Positions 34,972 to 44,044 of a stretch of DNA of 64,000 nucleotides are shown here, one piece after another. A program made the translations under genes and the position numbers. Position 1 is the stretch's first letter; the number at the start of each line of letters is the position of its first letter. The notes beneath the pieces are model-generated. The model did no database searches. It saw nothing but the letters and a program-made list of their open reading frames with translations, and was not told the DNA's origin. Source of the stretch: Shewanella sp. CG12_big_fil_rev_8_21_14_0_65_47_15 (lineage in GTDB: Bacteria > Pseudomonadota > Gammaproteobacteria > Enterobacterales > Shewanellaceae); assembly GCF_002783505.1 (NCBI RefSeq), contig NZ_PFGL01000027.1:1-64000 (forward strand), written 5' to 3'.

Positions 34972-35106
34972 GATCAATTTATAATGCCCTAATTAGATGA
35001 TTTATTGGCTTATCTAAGTTAGTCTGCTGTGCGTTTGTTGGATATCTTTATACAGTTAGGGCATTCGCTCTTACTTACTATCGTTAAATCGAGGAGCAGT
35101 TTGACT

Positions 35107-36174
35107 ATGGCACCCATTTTCAGTAATGCCGCAGTTGGCCGTACCCTCCTGATCCTATTGTTATGTGCCGGCGTGTTCTTTTTTATCGACTTTTTAGTCC
35201 CCGCCTTAGCCGCCTTGATTGTGTGTTTTTCGAGTTGGCCCCTCTATCAAAAACTGTTGGCAAAATGCGGCGGTCGCTCGGCATTGGCGGCGAGTATTGC
35301 TATGGTGTGTATTGTGTTTGGATTGGTCACACCGCTGGTATTCGTATTTTCCTATGCTTTACAAGAGATTAGAACTTGGGTTGAGTGGTTGGTTCATGCT
35401 AATCAGCATGGTGCTGCCGTGCCTATATGGATCAATGATTTTCCAGGGATAGGGGAGTGGTTAACCCTAAAGTGGCAGCAATTTATTGGCGAGCCCCACG
35501 AACTGGGTAAAATAGTCAGCGCGATTAGCGGGCAGAATCTGAGTGGGATTTCCCGTTGGGTGTTGCAATTGGGCTGGAATACCTTGGGATTATTATTGAC
35601 CTTACTCTTTATGCTGATCACTTTGTTTTTCTTGTATAAAGATGGTGAACAAGTCGCAAGGCAGCTGGATATTGTCGGCGAACGAGTGCTACCGGCACGC
35701 TGGCATAGCTTCTCCCGCGTGGTGCCGGCCACGGTCAGTTCGACTGTGATTGGTATGACGCTTATCGCGATTGGCGAGGGGATTGTGCTTGGCACAGCCT
35801 ATTGGATTGCAGGTGTTCCTTCTGCCGTGGCCTTTGGAGTATTAACGGCATTTATGGCATTGATCCCCGGCGGTGCGCCCACTATGTTTACCCTGATTTC
35901 CCTCTATCTGGTGGGGACGGGCGATCTTACTGCGGGTGTCGGTCTGTTTCTTTGGGGGAGTATAGAGCTGTTTATCGTCGATAAAACTCTGCGGCCTAAT
36001 CTTGTCGGCGGACCGATTAAATTGCCTTTTTTACCGACTTTTTTCGGTCTGATCGGCGGTGTAAAAACCATGGGGTTTGTCGGCTTATTTGTCGGCCCAG
36101 TATTGATGGCCCTGTTGGTGGCCATTTGGCGTGAGTGGCTAAGGGAAGAACCTGAGATTATACAAATAGATTAA
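35107..36174 (+). CDS. AI-2E/PerM family transporter
   Basis: A protein of 355 residues with about eight transmembrane segments and the family's long central loop. It shows the typical 'GEGIVLGTAYWIAGVPSAV' helix and a late 'FLPTFFGLIGGVKTMGF' motif with VGPVLMAL. Members include TqsA and YdiK exporters. The ATG at 35107 is chosen over the GTG at 35029 because of GAGGAG upstream. The substrate is unknown. Confidence 0.85.
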   Translation: MAPIFSNAAVGRTLLILLLCAGVFFFIDFLVPALAALIVCFSSWPLYQKLLAKCGGRSALAASIAMVCIVFGLVTPLVFVFSYALQEIRTWVEWLVHANQHGAAVPIWINDFPGIGEWLTLKWQQFIGEPHELGKIVSAISGQNLSGISRWVLQLGWNTLGLLLTLLFMLITLFFLYKDGEQVARQLDIVGERVLPARWHSFSRVVPATVSSTVIGMTLIAIGEGIVLGTAYWIAGVPSAVAFGVLTAFMALIPGGAPTMFTLISLYLVGTGDLTAGVGLFLWGSIELFIVDKTLRPNLVGGPIKLPFLPTFFGLIGGVKTMGFVGLFVGPVLMALLVAIWREWLREEPEIIQID

Positions 36175-36198
36175 CAGGCAAAAGCTAGACGCTAAGAC

Positions 36199-36489
36199 TT
36201 AATCTACTGCTAAGGTACTTTTCCGCTCATCGGTGTAAAACCACCAAGGTTTAGGATCTTCGCCCGCCATAAAGCGGGTGATGGAGATAAACACATCTAT
36301 CATGCACGGGTCGTGTCTCTGGTTCGTTTGGTCGCACAGTGTTTGGTACATTTTATAGGGATTTTGACCTAACAGTTGCTCAGGCTTATCTATGCCAAGC
36401 AAACGTAAATCCGCCGCACAGGCTTTACCAATATTCGGTAAATCAGTTAGTTGCTTAACCTTTGCCCGCACGACTTTCGCAGGATTCAT
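36199..36489 (-). CDS. Helix-hairpin-helix protein of the Cdd1 type
   Basis: A 96-residue protein with an HhH motif (LTDLPNIGKACAADLRLLGI) in the first half and the Cdd1 family's C-terminal 'DVFISITRFMAGEDPKPWW'. The name 'pathogenicity locus' attached to the family is historical and implies no function here. It probably binds DNA. Confidence 0.75.
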   Translation of the reverse strand: MNPAKVVRAKVKQLTDLPNIGKACAADLRLLGIDKPEQLLGQNPYKMYQTLCDQTNQRHDPCMIDVFISITRFMAGEDPKPWWFYTDERKSTLAVD

Positions 36490-36556
36490 AGGAATTGCCT
36501 CATTAAAGCATATGCTGAAAAGTCAGCACCACCGGATAATCGCCTTGGCGAAATAA

Positions 36557-36577
36557 GAGCCTGCGAATAACAGGCTC
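36557..36577 (-). terminator. Terminator after the minus-strand pyrophosphohydrolase-like gene
   Basis: GAGCCTG/CAGGCTC form a 7-bp stem with a 7-base loop, 20 bases beyond the stop at 36597. On the minus strand TTATTT follows. Confidence 0.55.
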
Positions 36578-36596
36578 CTCACCTCAATAGTAAAAT

Positions 36597-37175
36597 TTAG
36601 GCTTTAACCAGTTTAGTGAGATCCGCTGGGCGGTAATAAACTGATTTGAGTACCTTGCCTTGGCGAACCACTTTACCCGCCATTTCCACATCTTTAGCGC
36701 ATTTTGCAATGATAAAGTCGCCTTGTTGGCTACCCACAATATCAACACCTTGCTCGGCATAGAAGGTAATTGTCTCAGCAAGTTCCTGCTCGTTGCGGCA
36801 CACTTTACTCATATTGCTCGAGTGGACTTCGTTCCAGCAGTTAATAAAGTCGATTTCACGGTTTTTAGCGACGCAAAGTAACAAGTCAATCAGGTAACTG
36901 ATCTCGAGCCTGTCGGTGATTGCTTGCGCACCCAAATGCACTAAACGCCCCATTAATACATATACAGAATCGACAATGGCATCGGCTTGCTCGATACGGC
37001 TATCGGCTTCGGCAAGTTCAGTTAATTCCTCAATAATCAACGAGGTATGTAAGGTATCGGCCTTGTCGTCTAATGAGCTTAAATCATTTACCGCTAAATC
37101 GAAGGTGCAACGAAACTCACTGATATCACGATATAAGTGGTCATAAATAGGTTGAGTTAAACAGGTGAGTTTCAT
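36597..37175 (-). CDS. MazG/HisE-like nucleotide pyrophosphohydrolase family protein
   Basis: A 192-residue all-helical protein. EELTELAEAD (about residues 48-57) and DAIVDSVYVLMG (about 65-76) are the ExxE and ExxD-type metal-binding motifs of the phosphoribosyl-ATP pyrophosphohydrolase-like fold. The substrate is not evident. The gene stands alone, with a terminator behind it. Confidence 0.7.
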   Translation of the reverse strand: MKLTCLTQPIYDHLYRDISEFRCTFDLAVNDLSSLDDKADTLHTSLIIEELTELAEADSRIEQADAIVDSVYVLMGRLVHLGAQAITDRLEISYLIDLLLCVAKNREIDFINCWNEVHSSNMSKVCRNEQELAETITFYAEQGVDIVGSQQGDFIIAKCAKDVEMAGKVVRQGKVLKSVYYRPADLTKLVKA

Positions 37176-37391
37176 TTGGATTGCCTTGGAATAAAGAGTT
37201 TGATGGCAATTTTAAAGAAATGCACCGCAAAATACAAAGTTCAGTCTGTCTCGATAGACTGGCTCAAAATGTTTGCATTAACTTTTTATCATAAAAAGTG
37301 GCTTTATTTTACTTCTTCATTCAGTGCCAGTTACACTGCCCAACTTAGTCATATAAGATAAATACAATAATAAAAGAGAGAGGAATCATTC

Positions 37392-39506
37392 ATGTCGGAC
37401 CGTCTTATTCCCGTGTTGTTACTGTCTACTTCAGTACTGACGGGGCTCACTGCTTGCAGTGATAACACCTCAGAAAACACCGTAAAAACTAGCGAAGGTG
37501 CACCCCAAAGCCAAGAGGTTGCCACTCAAATGCCGGTTGGTATCAATGTCGCGGCGATGACGCCCACGGTAAAGCCTGGAGATGATTTTTATAGCTACGC
37601 CAATGGCGAGTGGATGAAAACGACGATGATCCCAGCCGATCGCTCAAGCACAGGTGCATTTTTAGTCGCCTTCCAAGAGACTGAAAAGCATAAGACCAGC
37701 CTGATCGCCGACTTAGTGAAGGCCGAACACGCCGCTGGCAGCGATGATGCCCGCATTGCCGATTTCTACAAGGCCTATACCGATACCGCGGCAATCGATG
37801 CGGCGGGAACGAAGCCAATGGAGGCCGATTTAGCCCGTTATCAAGCGATTGCGGACAAACAAGCCCTGTCGGCGGCGCTCGGTGCTAACCTGCGTGCCGA
37901 TGTGGATCCACTCAATGCCACCGACTTTTTCACCGAAAACCTCTTTGGTATTTTCGTGACCCAAGGTCTGGCGACACCGGGTGAAGTATTACCTTATATT
38001 CTTCAAGGTGGTTTAGGGCTACCCGAGCGCGAATACTATCTCGCGGACGACCCTAAAATGATCGAGATCCGCACCGCTTACCGCGCCTATGTCGAAACCC
38101 TGCTGGCCGATGCGGGAGTGAGCGATGCCGCCGTCCGTGCCGATCGTATTTTTGCCCTCGAGCACAAGATCGCCACCGCCCACGCCAGCCGTGCAGACAG
38201 TGAAGACTTCACTAAGGCATCGGGAGTATGGAGCCGGGCCGACTTTGATGCTAAAGCCCCAGGTATCGACTGGACAGCCTTCTTAGATGCCGCGCAGCTT
38301 GGCATGCAAGACAAATTTGCCGCCTACCACGCCAGTGCCATTACGGGACTTTCGGCGCTGGTGGCCTCAGAGCCGTTGGATGCCTGGAAAGACTGGTTAG
38401 TGTTCCACCATATCAATAGCCATGCGGATGTGTTGCCGTCCACTATCGATAACGCTTCCTTTGCCTTTAATGGCACTAAGCTGTCGGGCACGCCTGAGCA
38501 GCGCAGCCGTGATAAGCGCGCATTAAGTGCATTGGATGAGTACCTTGGCGATGCCGTCGGTCGCGCCTATGCCGAGCATTATTTCCCTGCCTCGGCCAAG
38601 GCCGAAGTCAGCACTATGGTGGATAACATCGTCAGTGCCTTTGGCAAACGTGTCGAAAAACTCGAGTGGATGGACCCTTCGACCAAGAAGGAAGCGCTGG
38701 CTAAGGTCGCGACCATCGCCGTTGGCGTGGGTTACCCCGATAAGTGGCGCAATTACGATGCCTATGCCGTATCGCCAACGAATGCTTATGCCAATGCTAT
38801 CAATGGTGAAAAGGTGGAATACGCCCATCAACTCGCCAAAATCGGCAAACCTATGGATAAGGGCGAGTGGTGGATGACGCCGCAAGTGGTTAACGCGGTC
38901 AACCTGCCAGTGCAGAACGCGCTTAACTTCCCAGCGGGGATTTTGCAGCCACCATTCTTCGATGCTAAGGCCGATGCCGCCTATAACTATGGCGCGATTG
39001 GTGCCGTGATTGGCCATGAGATCAGCCATAGTTTCGATAACAATGGTGCCGCCTTCGATTCGACTGGCGCTATGCGTAACTGGTGGACTCCGGCGGACTT
39101 TGCCCAGTTTGCCAAACAAGGCGAGGCACTGGCGCAGCAGTTTGATGCCTATGTGCCATTCCCCGATCTGCATGTGAACGGCAAGCTGACCTTGGGCGAA
39201 AACATTGCCGACGTAGCGGGCTTAGCGGCGGCACTCGATGCCTATCATGCGTCCTTAAAAGACCAAGCAGCGCCAGTGATCGAAGGCTTTACTGGCGATC
39301 AACGCTTCTTTATCGGCTTCGCGCAAACTTGGGCGACTAAGATGCGGGACGAAGCCCTGCGTGCCCGCGTCGCGACCGATGGTCATGCCCCCGGCATGTA
39401 TCGCGCGCTAACGGTGCGTAACTTAGATGCTTGGTATACGGCATTCGATGTGAAGCCCGGCGATAAGCTGTATTTAGCGCCAGAGGATCGGGTGAAGATC
39501 TGGTAA
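37392..39506 (+). CDS. pepO: M13 family metallopeptidase (PepO/neprilysin type), lipoprotein
   Basis: A 704-residue protein with a lipoprotein signal (LTGLTAC, Cys near residue 22) and an M13 N-terminal domain (about 50-430). The catalytic domain holds His542-Glu543-Ile-Ser-His546 and Glu603 in the GENIAD motif. These endopeptidases cut short peptides, here probably in the periplasm on the outer-membrane side. A GAGAGAGGAAT ribosome site precedes the ATG. A perfect hairpin follows the stop. Confidence 0.93.
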   Translation: MSDRLIPVLLLSTSVLTGLTACSDNTSENTVKTSEGAPQSQEVATQMPVGINVAAMTPTVKPGDDFYSYANGEWMKTTMIPADRSSTGAFLVAFQETEKHKTSLIADLVKAEHAAGSDDARIADFYKAYTDTAAIDAAGTKPMEADLARYQAIADKQALSAALGANLRADVDPLNATDFFTENLFGIFVTQGLATPGEVLPYILQGGLGLPEREYYLADDPKMIEIRTAYRAYVETLLADAGVSDAAVRADRIFALEHKIATAHASRADSEDFTKASGVWSRADFDAKAPGIDWTAFLDAAQLGMQDKFAAYHASAITGLSALVASEPLDAWKDWLVFHHINSHADVLPSTIDNASFAFNGTKLSGTPEQRSRDKRALSALDEYLGDAVGRAYAEHYFPASAKAEVSTMVDNIVSAFGKRVEKLEWMDPSTKKEALAKVATIAVGVGYPDKWRNYDAYAVSPTNAYANAINGEKVEYAHQLAKIGKPMDKGEWWMTPQVVNAVNLPVQNALNFPAGILQPPFFDAKADAAYNYGAIGAVIGHEISHSFDNNGAAFDSTGAMRNWWTPADFAQFAKQGEALAQQFDAYVPFPDLHVNGKLTLGENIADVAGLAAALDAYHASLKDQAAPVIEGFTGDQRFFIGFAQTWATKMRDEALRARVATDGHAPGMYRALTVRNLDAWYTAFDVKPGDKLYLAPEDRVKIW

Positions 39507-39524
39507 GTCCAATGCGGTAAAAGC

Positions 39525-39547
39525 AAGGGGAACACTATGTTCCCCTT
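39525..39547 (+). terminator. Hairpin after the M13 peptidase gene
   Basis: AAGGGGAACA and TGTTCCCCTT form a perfect 10-bp stem with a 3-base loop, 19 bases after the stop. There is no T-run, yet the stem is very stable. Confidence 0.6.
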
Positions 39548-39643
39548 ATACATTGAATGATTCATCCATAACGAGATTTTGTGGATGGATGAAGTCCTGT
39601 AAGATAGCGGCTTAGCATTTTCATTGTGATTAAGGGATGGAAT

Positions 39644-40273
39644 ATGACCGCAGAAAACCGCTATTTCTATGAGCCGAGCAAGGGACATGGACTATCGCAC
39701 GACCCCTTAAATGCCATTGTCGCACCCAGACCCATAGGTTGGATCTCCTCGCGCAGTGCTCAGGGGCAACGTAATCTCGCGCCCTATAGTTTTTTCAATT
39801 GTTTCAATTACAACCCCCCTATCATCGGCTTTGCCAGCACAGGCTGGAAAGACAGTGTCGCTAATATTGTCGACACGGGTGAATTTGTGTGGAACCTCAC
39901 TACCCGCAGCCTTGCCGAGAAAATGAACCAAACCTCCGCCATGCTGCCCCGTGGTGAAGATGAATTTGCCTTTGCCGGACTCACCCCTAGGGCGGGCACT
40001 ATTGTAAAGGCCGACTTAGTGGCTGAAAGCCCAGTGAATTTTGAATGTAAGCTCTCCCAATGTATTCAACTCACTGCCGCCAACGGTGACAAGATCGATA
40101 CTTGGTTAGTGTTAGGTGAAGTGGTGGCCGTGCATATTGCCAAGCATTTACTCGATAATGAAGGCGTGTATCAAACCGCCCTCGCTGAACCCGTACTGCG
40201 CGCCGGCGGCCCATCGGCCTACTATGGGATCTCCGAAGATCTGCGGTTTGATTTGAATAGACCACAAGTGTAG
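39644..40273 (+). CDS. Flavin reductase-like (FMN-binding) protein
   Basis: A 209-residue protein with the flavin reductase/DIM6-NTAB pattern: IVAPRPIGWISSRSAQG, NLAPYSFFNCFNYNPP and a later DTGEFVWNL. It should bind FMN and may reduce it or act as an oxidoreductase of unknown substrate. The ATG at 39644 follows AAGGGATGGA, which is better than the upstream GTG at 39626. A terminator follows. Confidence 0.85.
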   Translation: MTAENRYFYEPSKGHGLSHDPLNAIVAPRPIGWISSRSAQGQRNLAPYSFFNCFNYNPPIIGFASTGWKDSVANIVDTGEFVWNLTTRSLAEKMNQTSAMLPRGEDEFAFAGLTPRAGTIVKADLVAESPVNFECKLSQCIQLTAANGDKIDTWLVLGEVVAVHIAKHLLDNEGVYQTALAEPVLRAGGPSAYYGISEDLRFDLNRPQV

Positions 40274-40281
40274 GTATTGGT

Positions 40282-40305
40282 ACTCAAACTTCGTTTGAGT
40301 TTTTA
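40282..40305 (+). terminator. Rho-independent terminator
   Basis: ACTCAAAC/GTTTGAGT form a perfect 8-bp stem with a 3-base loop, and TTTT follows. It ends the flavin reductase-like gene. Confidence 0.75.
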
Positions 40306-40312
40306 ATTCAAA

Positions 40313-40660
40313 TCAAAGTCGTGGGGCTTCACCCCCTGATTTTTGATAACGAGTCGACCAAGGAGGAGTAACTTACCTCTTTGTTAACAAGAGTCCTTGC
40401 CGAACAACGTCCATGCCTAACTGCCAGTTCGCCGTCCATGGCTCTCGTTCGAAATGCTGCTACGCAGCACTCACCCTAGCGAAGTTACATGCATTGGTGA
40501 GTGGCTTCGTGCTTATTCGAAAATCGCTAACGCTTCCGATGGTACATCCCCTTTGCGCTAAACAGAGAGTCCGAAAGCTAACTCGGCATCCATGCCTCGC
40601 TCACGCGATTTTCTTCAACACCCTTCAGCAACTTCGCAGGGGGAGGTGAACTTCTGTAGC
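40313..40660 (+). repeat. Dispersed intergenic repeat, copy B
   Basis: It starts with AAAGTCGTGGGG and the GGGG/CCCC hairpin, and carries CTCGGCATCCATGCCTCG near 40580, as copy A at 25605 does. The interior differs. It abuts the broken end of the TadG-like gene. Confidence 0.6.
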
Positions 40661-40709
40661 CTTGGTATGTGGGCTGTTAATCCCCACAGATTTGTGCCTG
40701 TCCTATCTT

Positions 40710-40988
40710 TTAATTGGCAACCATGGCCCGATTGGTAATGGCGATAACATTCATATCGCGGGTAATCATGGTGGCGGTGCTGTAGGCAACGTTGTCGGCC
40801 GTGTTCTGTAATCGCACCCGCTCGGTCGCGACCACACCTGAGTCATACAAAGAAAATACCGCCAAACCAATTGCGGCAAATATCGCCAGAAAAAGGACGC
40901 TGGCGTATCCTGCCTGCCGGTGAGGGAATCGACTTAAATTAGCTTTTGCAGCGGCTCTGTATAACAGGTAGCGGTAGAACACTTGCAT
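40710..40988 (-). pseudogene. TadG-like pilus-assembly protein, truncated
   Basis: A 92-residue N-terminal fragment of a Flp-pilus TadG-like protein. It has a basic N-terminus, one transmembrane helix (about residues 28-48) and the family's conserved RLQNTADNVAYSTATMITRDMNVIAITNRAMVAN. Full-length members run on for hundreds of residues. Here a stop comes immediately after MVAN, about 50 bases from the dispersed repeat. No other tad gene is nearby. Confidence 0.7.
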
Positions 40989-41136
40989 GGCTCAATCCTT
41001 GACCGTGGTTTCTGTCCTTCGAGTGGCGCACGCCGTGAACTCTTCCGATATTGAGAGCATGGAAAAGCCGACGGCGATGCTTGAATGCTCAGCCTTTATT
41101 CACATTAAATTTGTTGTTTGGGTGTAGGAATGCCTG

Positions 41137-41712
41137 CTATTGATATTCTGCCTTCCATAAAGTCAAAGGTTCGGCAGAGCACCATTGCCAGAATTTCGTT
41201 TCCACCATGTCACTGGCCTCGGCAGCATCCCGCCCCTCAAACAAGCGCCAATTTGCCTCTGCAGATTTCAGGGCATACTGTCTCAAGTGATCGGTGACAG
41301 TCTCGAAAGCGGATGGCTCAAGAAGAAATATGCTGCCATCTCTGTAATACTCCCAGGGCACCTGATCTTTAGGTTGTCGTTGATGATTCTGGAAGAACGC
41401 CTCGCTGTAGATGCTGGCCGAACCGCCTGCCGACACACAGTCGTCCCAACGTTGGCAGCGAAAGAAATACTCGTCCTCAGCCTCAGCCGTGCCACTTAAT
41501 TCACTGTAGGGGCATGGCCGCTCCCAAGCCTTATCGATATTGGTTTCGGCTATACCTTTACGCGCCAGTTCAACCTCATGGGGCTTAGGAATGGCCATTT
41601 CCAATAACAAGTCATAGCCGGATTTTTCCTCTGCGATGGAAAAAGCTGCGGCGCTGAGCAGCGAGACACAAAGTAAAAATTTTGTCTGAAATAACCTTAT
41701 TCTGAATCGCAT
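41137..41712 (-). CDS. Secreted protein of unknown family, paralogue A
   Basis: A 191-residue protein with a Sec signal peptide (basic MRFRIRLF, hydrophobic core, cleavage near residue 27). It is paralogous to the upstream gene: both have KPHEVExARKGxAE, WERPCPY, FRCQRW-like Cys, a FEGRxAxEA motif and a WQWC end. The shared cysteines suggest disulfides in the periplasm. No family is recognised. Confidence 0.7.
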   Translation of the reverse strand: MRFRIRLFQTKFLLCVSLLSAAAFSIAEEKSGYDLLLEMAIPKPHEVELARKGIAETNIDKAWERPCPYSELSGTAEAEDEYFFRCQRWDDCVSAGGSASIYSEAFFQNHQRQPKDQVPWEYYRDGSIFLLEPSAFETVTDHLRQYALKSAEANWRLFEGRDAAEASDMVETKFWQWCSAEPLTLWKAEYQ

Positions 41713-41760
41713 TTTTACACCTAAGTCACTGTTGATATGAAGTTGAAATACATGCCAATC

Positions 41761-42348
41761 CTAATCATCTAATTTACTTTTCCAAATAGACAAAGGTTCG
41801 ACCGCGCACCATTGCCAGAATTGCTTTTTAACGAGTTTGTCGGCTTCGCCAGCACTGCGCCCTTCAAACAAGCGCCAGTTTTTTTCGGCAAACTTCAAGG
41901 CATGGTTATACGAATGCCCCGAACCGCCACCAAATTCTGCGTCATTCTTGGCCAAGTCTTCGCCATCTTGTTTCCACTGCTGAGGAATTTTCTCCCCCGT
42001 TTTATGGTGCTTGAAAAAACCTTCAGTAAACCGACTCGCATTAGCGCCCGCTGTTTTACAATCTTGCCAGCGGCGACAACGGAGATGAATTTCGTCTAAG
42101 TCAATATCGCCCGAATCGTCAAAGAGCAAGCGAGAACTGTTATATGGGCATGGCCGCTCCCAAGCATTCTCTATGCTTATCTCTGCCACACCTTTACGCG
42201 CAAATTCAACCTCATGGGGTTTAGGTGCATTAGCAAGGATACTTTGCACAGTTAGTACTTTTTCTTCTGCTATAGAAGTAGGTGTCGCGCTGAGCATTGA
42301 TACAAAAAGTAAAAAATTTACATGAGATAACTTTATTTTGAATCGCAT
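41761..42348 (-). CDS. Secreted protein of unknown family, paralogue B
   Basis: A 195-residue paralogue of the gene 48 bases downstream on the same strand, with the same Sec signal and four cysteine positions (CPY, RCRRW, DCK, WC). Between them the central part varies. The pair are probably the product of a tandem duplication and may have been hooked to the lost tad-like locus beyond them, because all three genes run in one direction. Confidence 0.7.
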   Translation of the reverse strand: MRFKIKLSHVNFLLFVSMLSATPTSIAEEKVLTVQSILANAPKPHEVEFARKGVAEISIENAWERPCPYNSSRLLFDDSGDIDLDEIHLRCRRWQDCKTAGANASRFTEGFFKHHKTGEKIPQQWKQDGEDLAKNDAEFGGGSGHSYNHALKFAEKNWRLFEGRSAGEADKLVKKQFWQWCAVEPLSIWKSKLDD

Positions 42349-42742
42349 TTTTGCAAAGTCCTTTGAGCATGAGTTTAGCTAGCCAGAAACGGAAAAGACC
42401 AAATAAAGTGATAGCCTTAGTTGCATTATGCCTTTGTTATTGACGACCCGTTTCCGGCATCGTCTTTGTATCCGTTAACGTCACCCGTGTTTGCTGAATG
42501 AGTAAACATTTTCTATTTGTAATTTCATCAACATATAAAGATAAGGCTTTCGGAAAAATTTATTTCCCTTTTATAAGGTGATGTATTGCTGATGGCTATA
42601 ACACTAAAGAGGGATTTCTAACTAGTTAACTGCATCGGTCGTAAATGGAAATACCTGTTGTCGAAAATGTCACTCGCTCAAGCGGCATAGCAAAACTACC
42701 CTAGGGCAACTTATGGGTGAGATGACTTTTTGCTAGGTGGCT
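42349..42742 (+). other. Intergenic region before the fusion gene
   Basis: It separates divergent genes and so should hold both promoters. I see no ORF or strong hairpin. Confidence 0.35.
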
Positions 42743-43822
42743 ATGTTTCGATATCTTTTGTGCAGTTTTAGTTTAGTGCTCCTGTATCCGACGGGGATTG
42801 ATATGTACTTGGTCGGCTTACCACAAATCGCCCAGGATTTAGGGGCAAGCGAGGCTCAGCTGCATATTGCTTTTTCTGTGTATCTCGCGGGGATGGCGAC
42901 CGCTATGTTATTTGCTGGCAGTTTAGCCGACAGAATAGGGCGCAAACCTATTACGTTGGTTGGCGCGCTACTGTTTGCCATTGCGTCTTACCTTGCGGGT
43001 AGTGCACAGACAAGCGACCTCTTTTTAATGGCACGATTTGGACAGGGGATTGGTGCAGGCACTTGTTATGTAGTGGCTTTTGCGATTTTACGTGATGTAT
43101 TAGACGAGCAGCACCGGGCAAAAGTGCTCTCGATGATCAATGGGGTGACCTTTGAACTCGTGCTCGAGTCGCCGTTATTGCTCATTATGCTTAATGAGTT
43201 AACGCAGGCTATTTATGGGCGATATCCCGATGCCAAAGTGAAGGTGCGCAATTGGGACTATGATTCGCTAGAGGCCATTATTCGCGGTGAGGCCGATATA
43301 GGGTTTACCGGCCGAGAGAGTCATCCACGTTCCAAGGAATCCCTCGATCTCTTACCCTATTTTATCGATTTTGAAGTGTTATTTACCGATCTACCTATGG
43401 TGTATTTACGCCGCGATCATCCCGCCTTACAGGAAGAGTGGAATCTAGACACCTTTCTTAAATATCCCCATATCAATATCCTGTGGGAAAAGAGTGAAAC
43501 CTGGGCCTTGGATGATGTGCTTATTGAATTTGGACTCAGTCGCAATATCGTGTTGACCTTGGCCAGTTTTGAGCAATCCCTCTTTATGGCCGCTAAGCCA
43601 AACCACAGCATGATGGCAATAGCGCCGCAATATTGTGGGCAGTATGCACAGCTGCTGCACCCTGAGTTAGTGTGCAGGCCCATACCGATAGCTGCGGAAT
43701 ATCTCGATAAGCTCGCCATTCCTTTTACCTTGATTTGGCATAAGAGAAACAGCCATAACCCCAAAATCACTTGGCTGCGAAGCAAGATAAAAGCGATTTA
43801 TGGTTCAGAACAGTTGCGATAG
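42743..43822 (+). CDS. In-frame fusion: MdtL N-terminus joined to YidZ C-terminus
   Basis: A 359-residue hybrid. Residues 1 to about 135 match the first four transmembrane segments of the MFS efflux protein MdtL ([37 protein letters not shown]). From about residue 136 it matches the LysR-type effector-binding domain of YidZ ([46 protein letters not shown]). The MdtL part lacks eight helices and the YidZ part lacks the DNA-binding domain. Neither activity should survive. The join is near base 43150. GTG at 42737 is a less likely start. Confidence 0.85.
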   Translation: MFRYLLCSFSLVLLYPTGIDMYLVGLPQIAQDLGASEAQLHIAFSVYLAGMATAMLFAGSLADRIGRKPITLVGALLFAIASYLAGSAQTSDLFLMARFGQGIGAGTCYVVAFAILRDVLDEQHRAKVLSMINGVTFELVLESPLLLIMLNELTQAIYGRYPDAKVKVRNWDYDSLEAIIRGEADIGFTGRESHPRSKESLDLLPYFIDFEVLFTDLPMVYLRRDHPALQEEWNLDTFLKYPHINILWEKSETWALDDVLIEFGLSRNIVLTLASFEQSLFMAAKPNHSMMAIAPQYCGQYAQLLHPELVCRPIPIAAEYLDKLAIPFTLIWHKRNSHNPKITWLRSKIKAIYGSEQLR

Positions 43823-44044
43823 CCGGGCGAACTAAGTGCTCGCTTTGACATAGTCAGGGTAATTTGTATCAAAATCTCGGCCAAAAAGTGTGGTTTGTAT
43901 CACTATTTATGGTGTTATTGAAATGTTTGTTAAGTGTTTGAGTTTGTGAAATATTTGTTTTTGTTTTTAGGGTAAATAGCCATTGTTGTGACGGCAAATC
44001 TGCGTAGACTGAAGTTGATTTTTCACTGGTCTATGAGGGACATA

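Noticed and set aside
36660..37146. Plus-strand ORFs opposite the pyrophosphohydrolase-like gene
   Set aside because: They mirror a gene with clear metal-binding motifs on the other strand.
40413..40649. 78-residue ORF in the dispersed repeat
   Set aside because: It lies entirely in a repeated non-coding element, and the equivalent frame is not kept in the copy at 25605.
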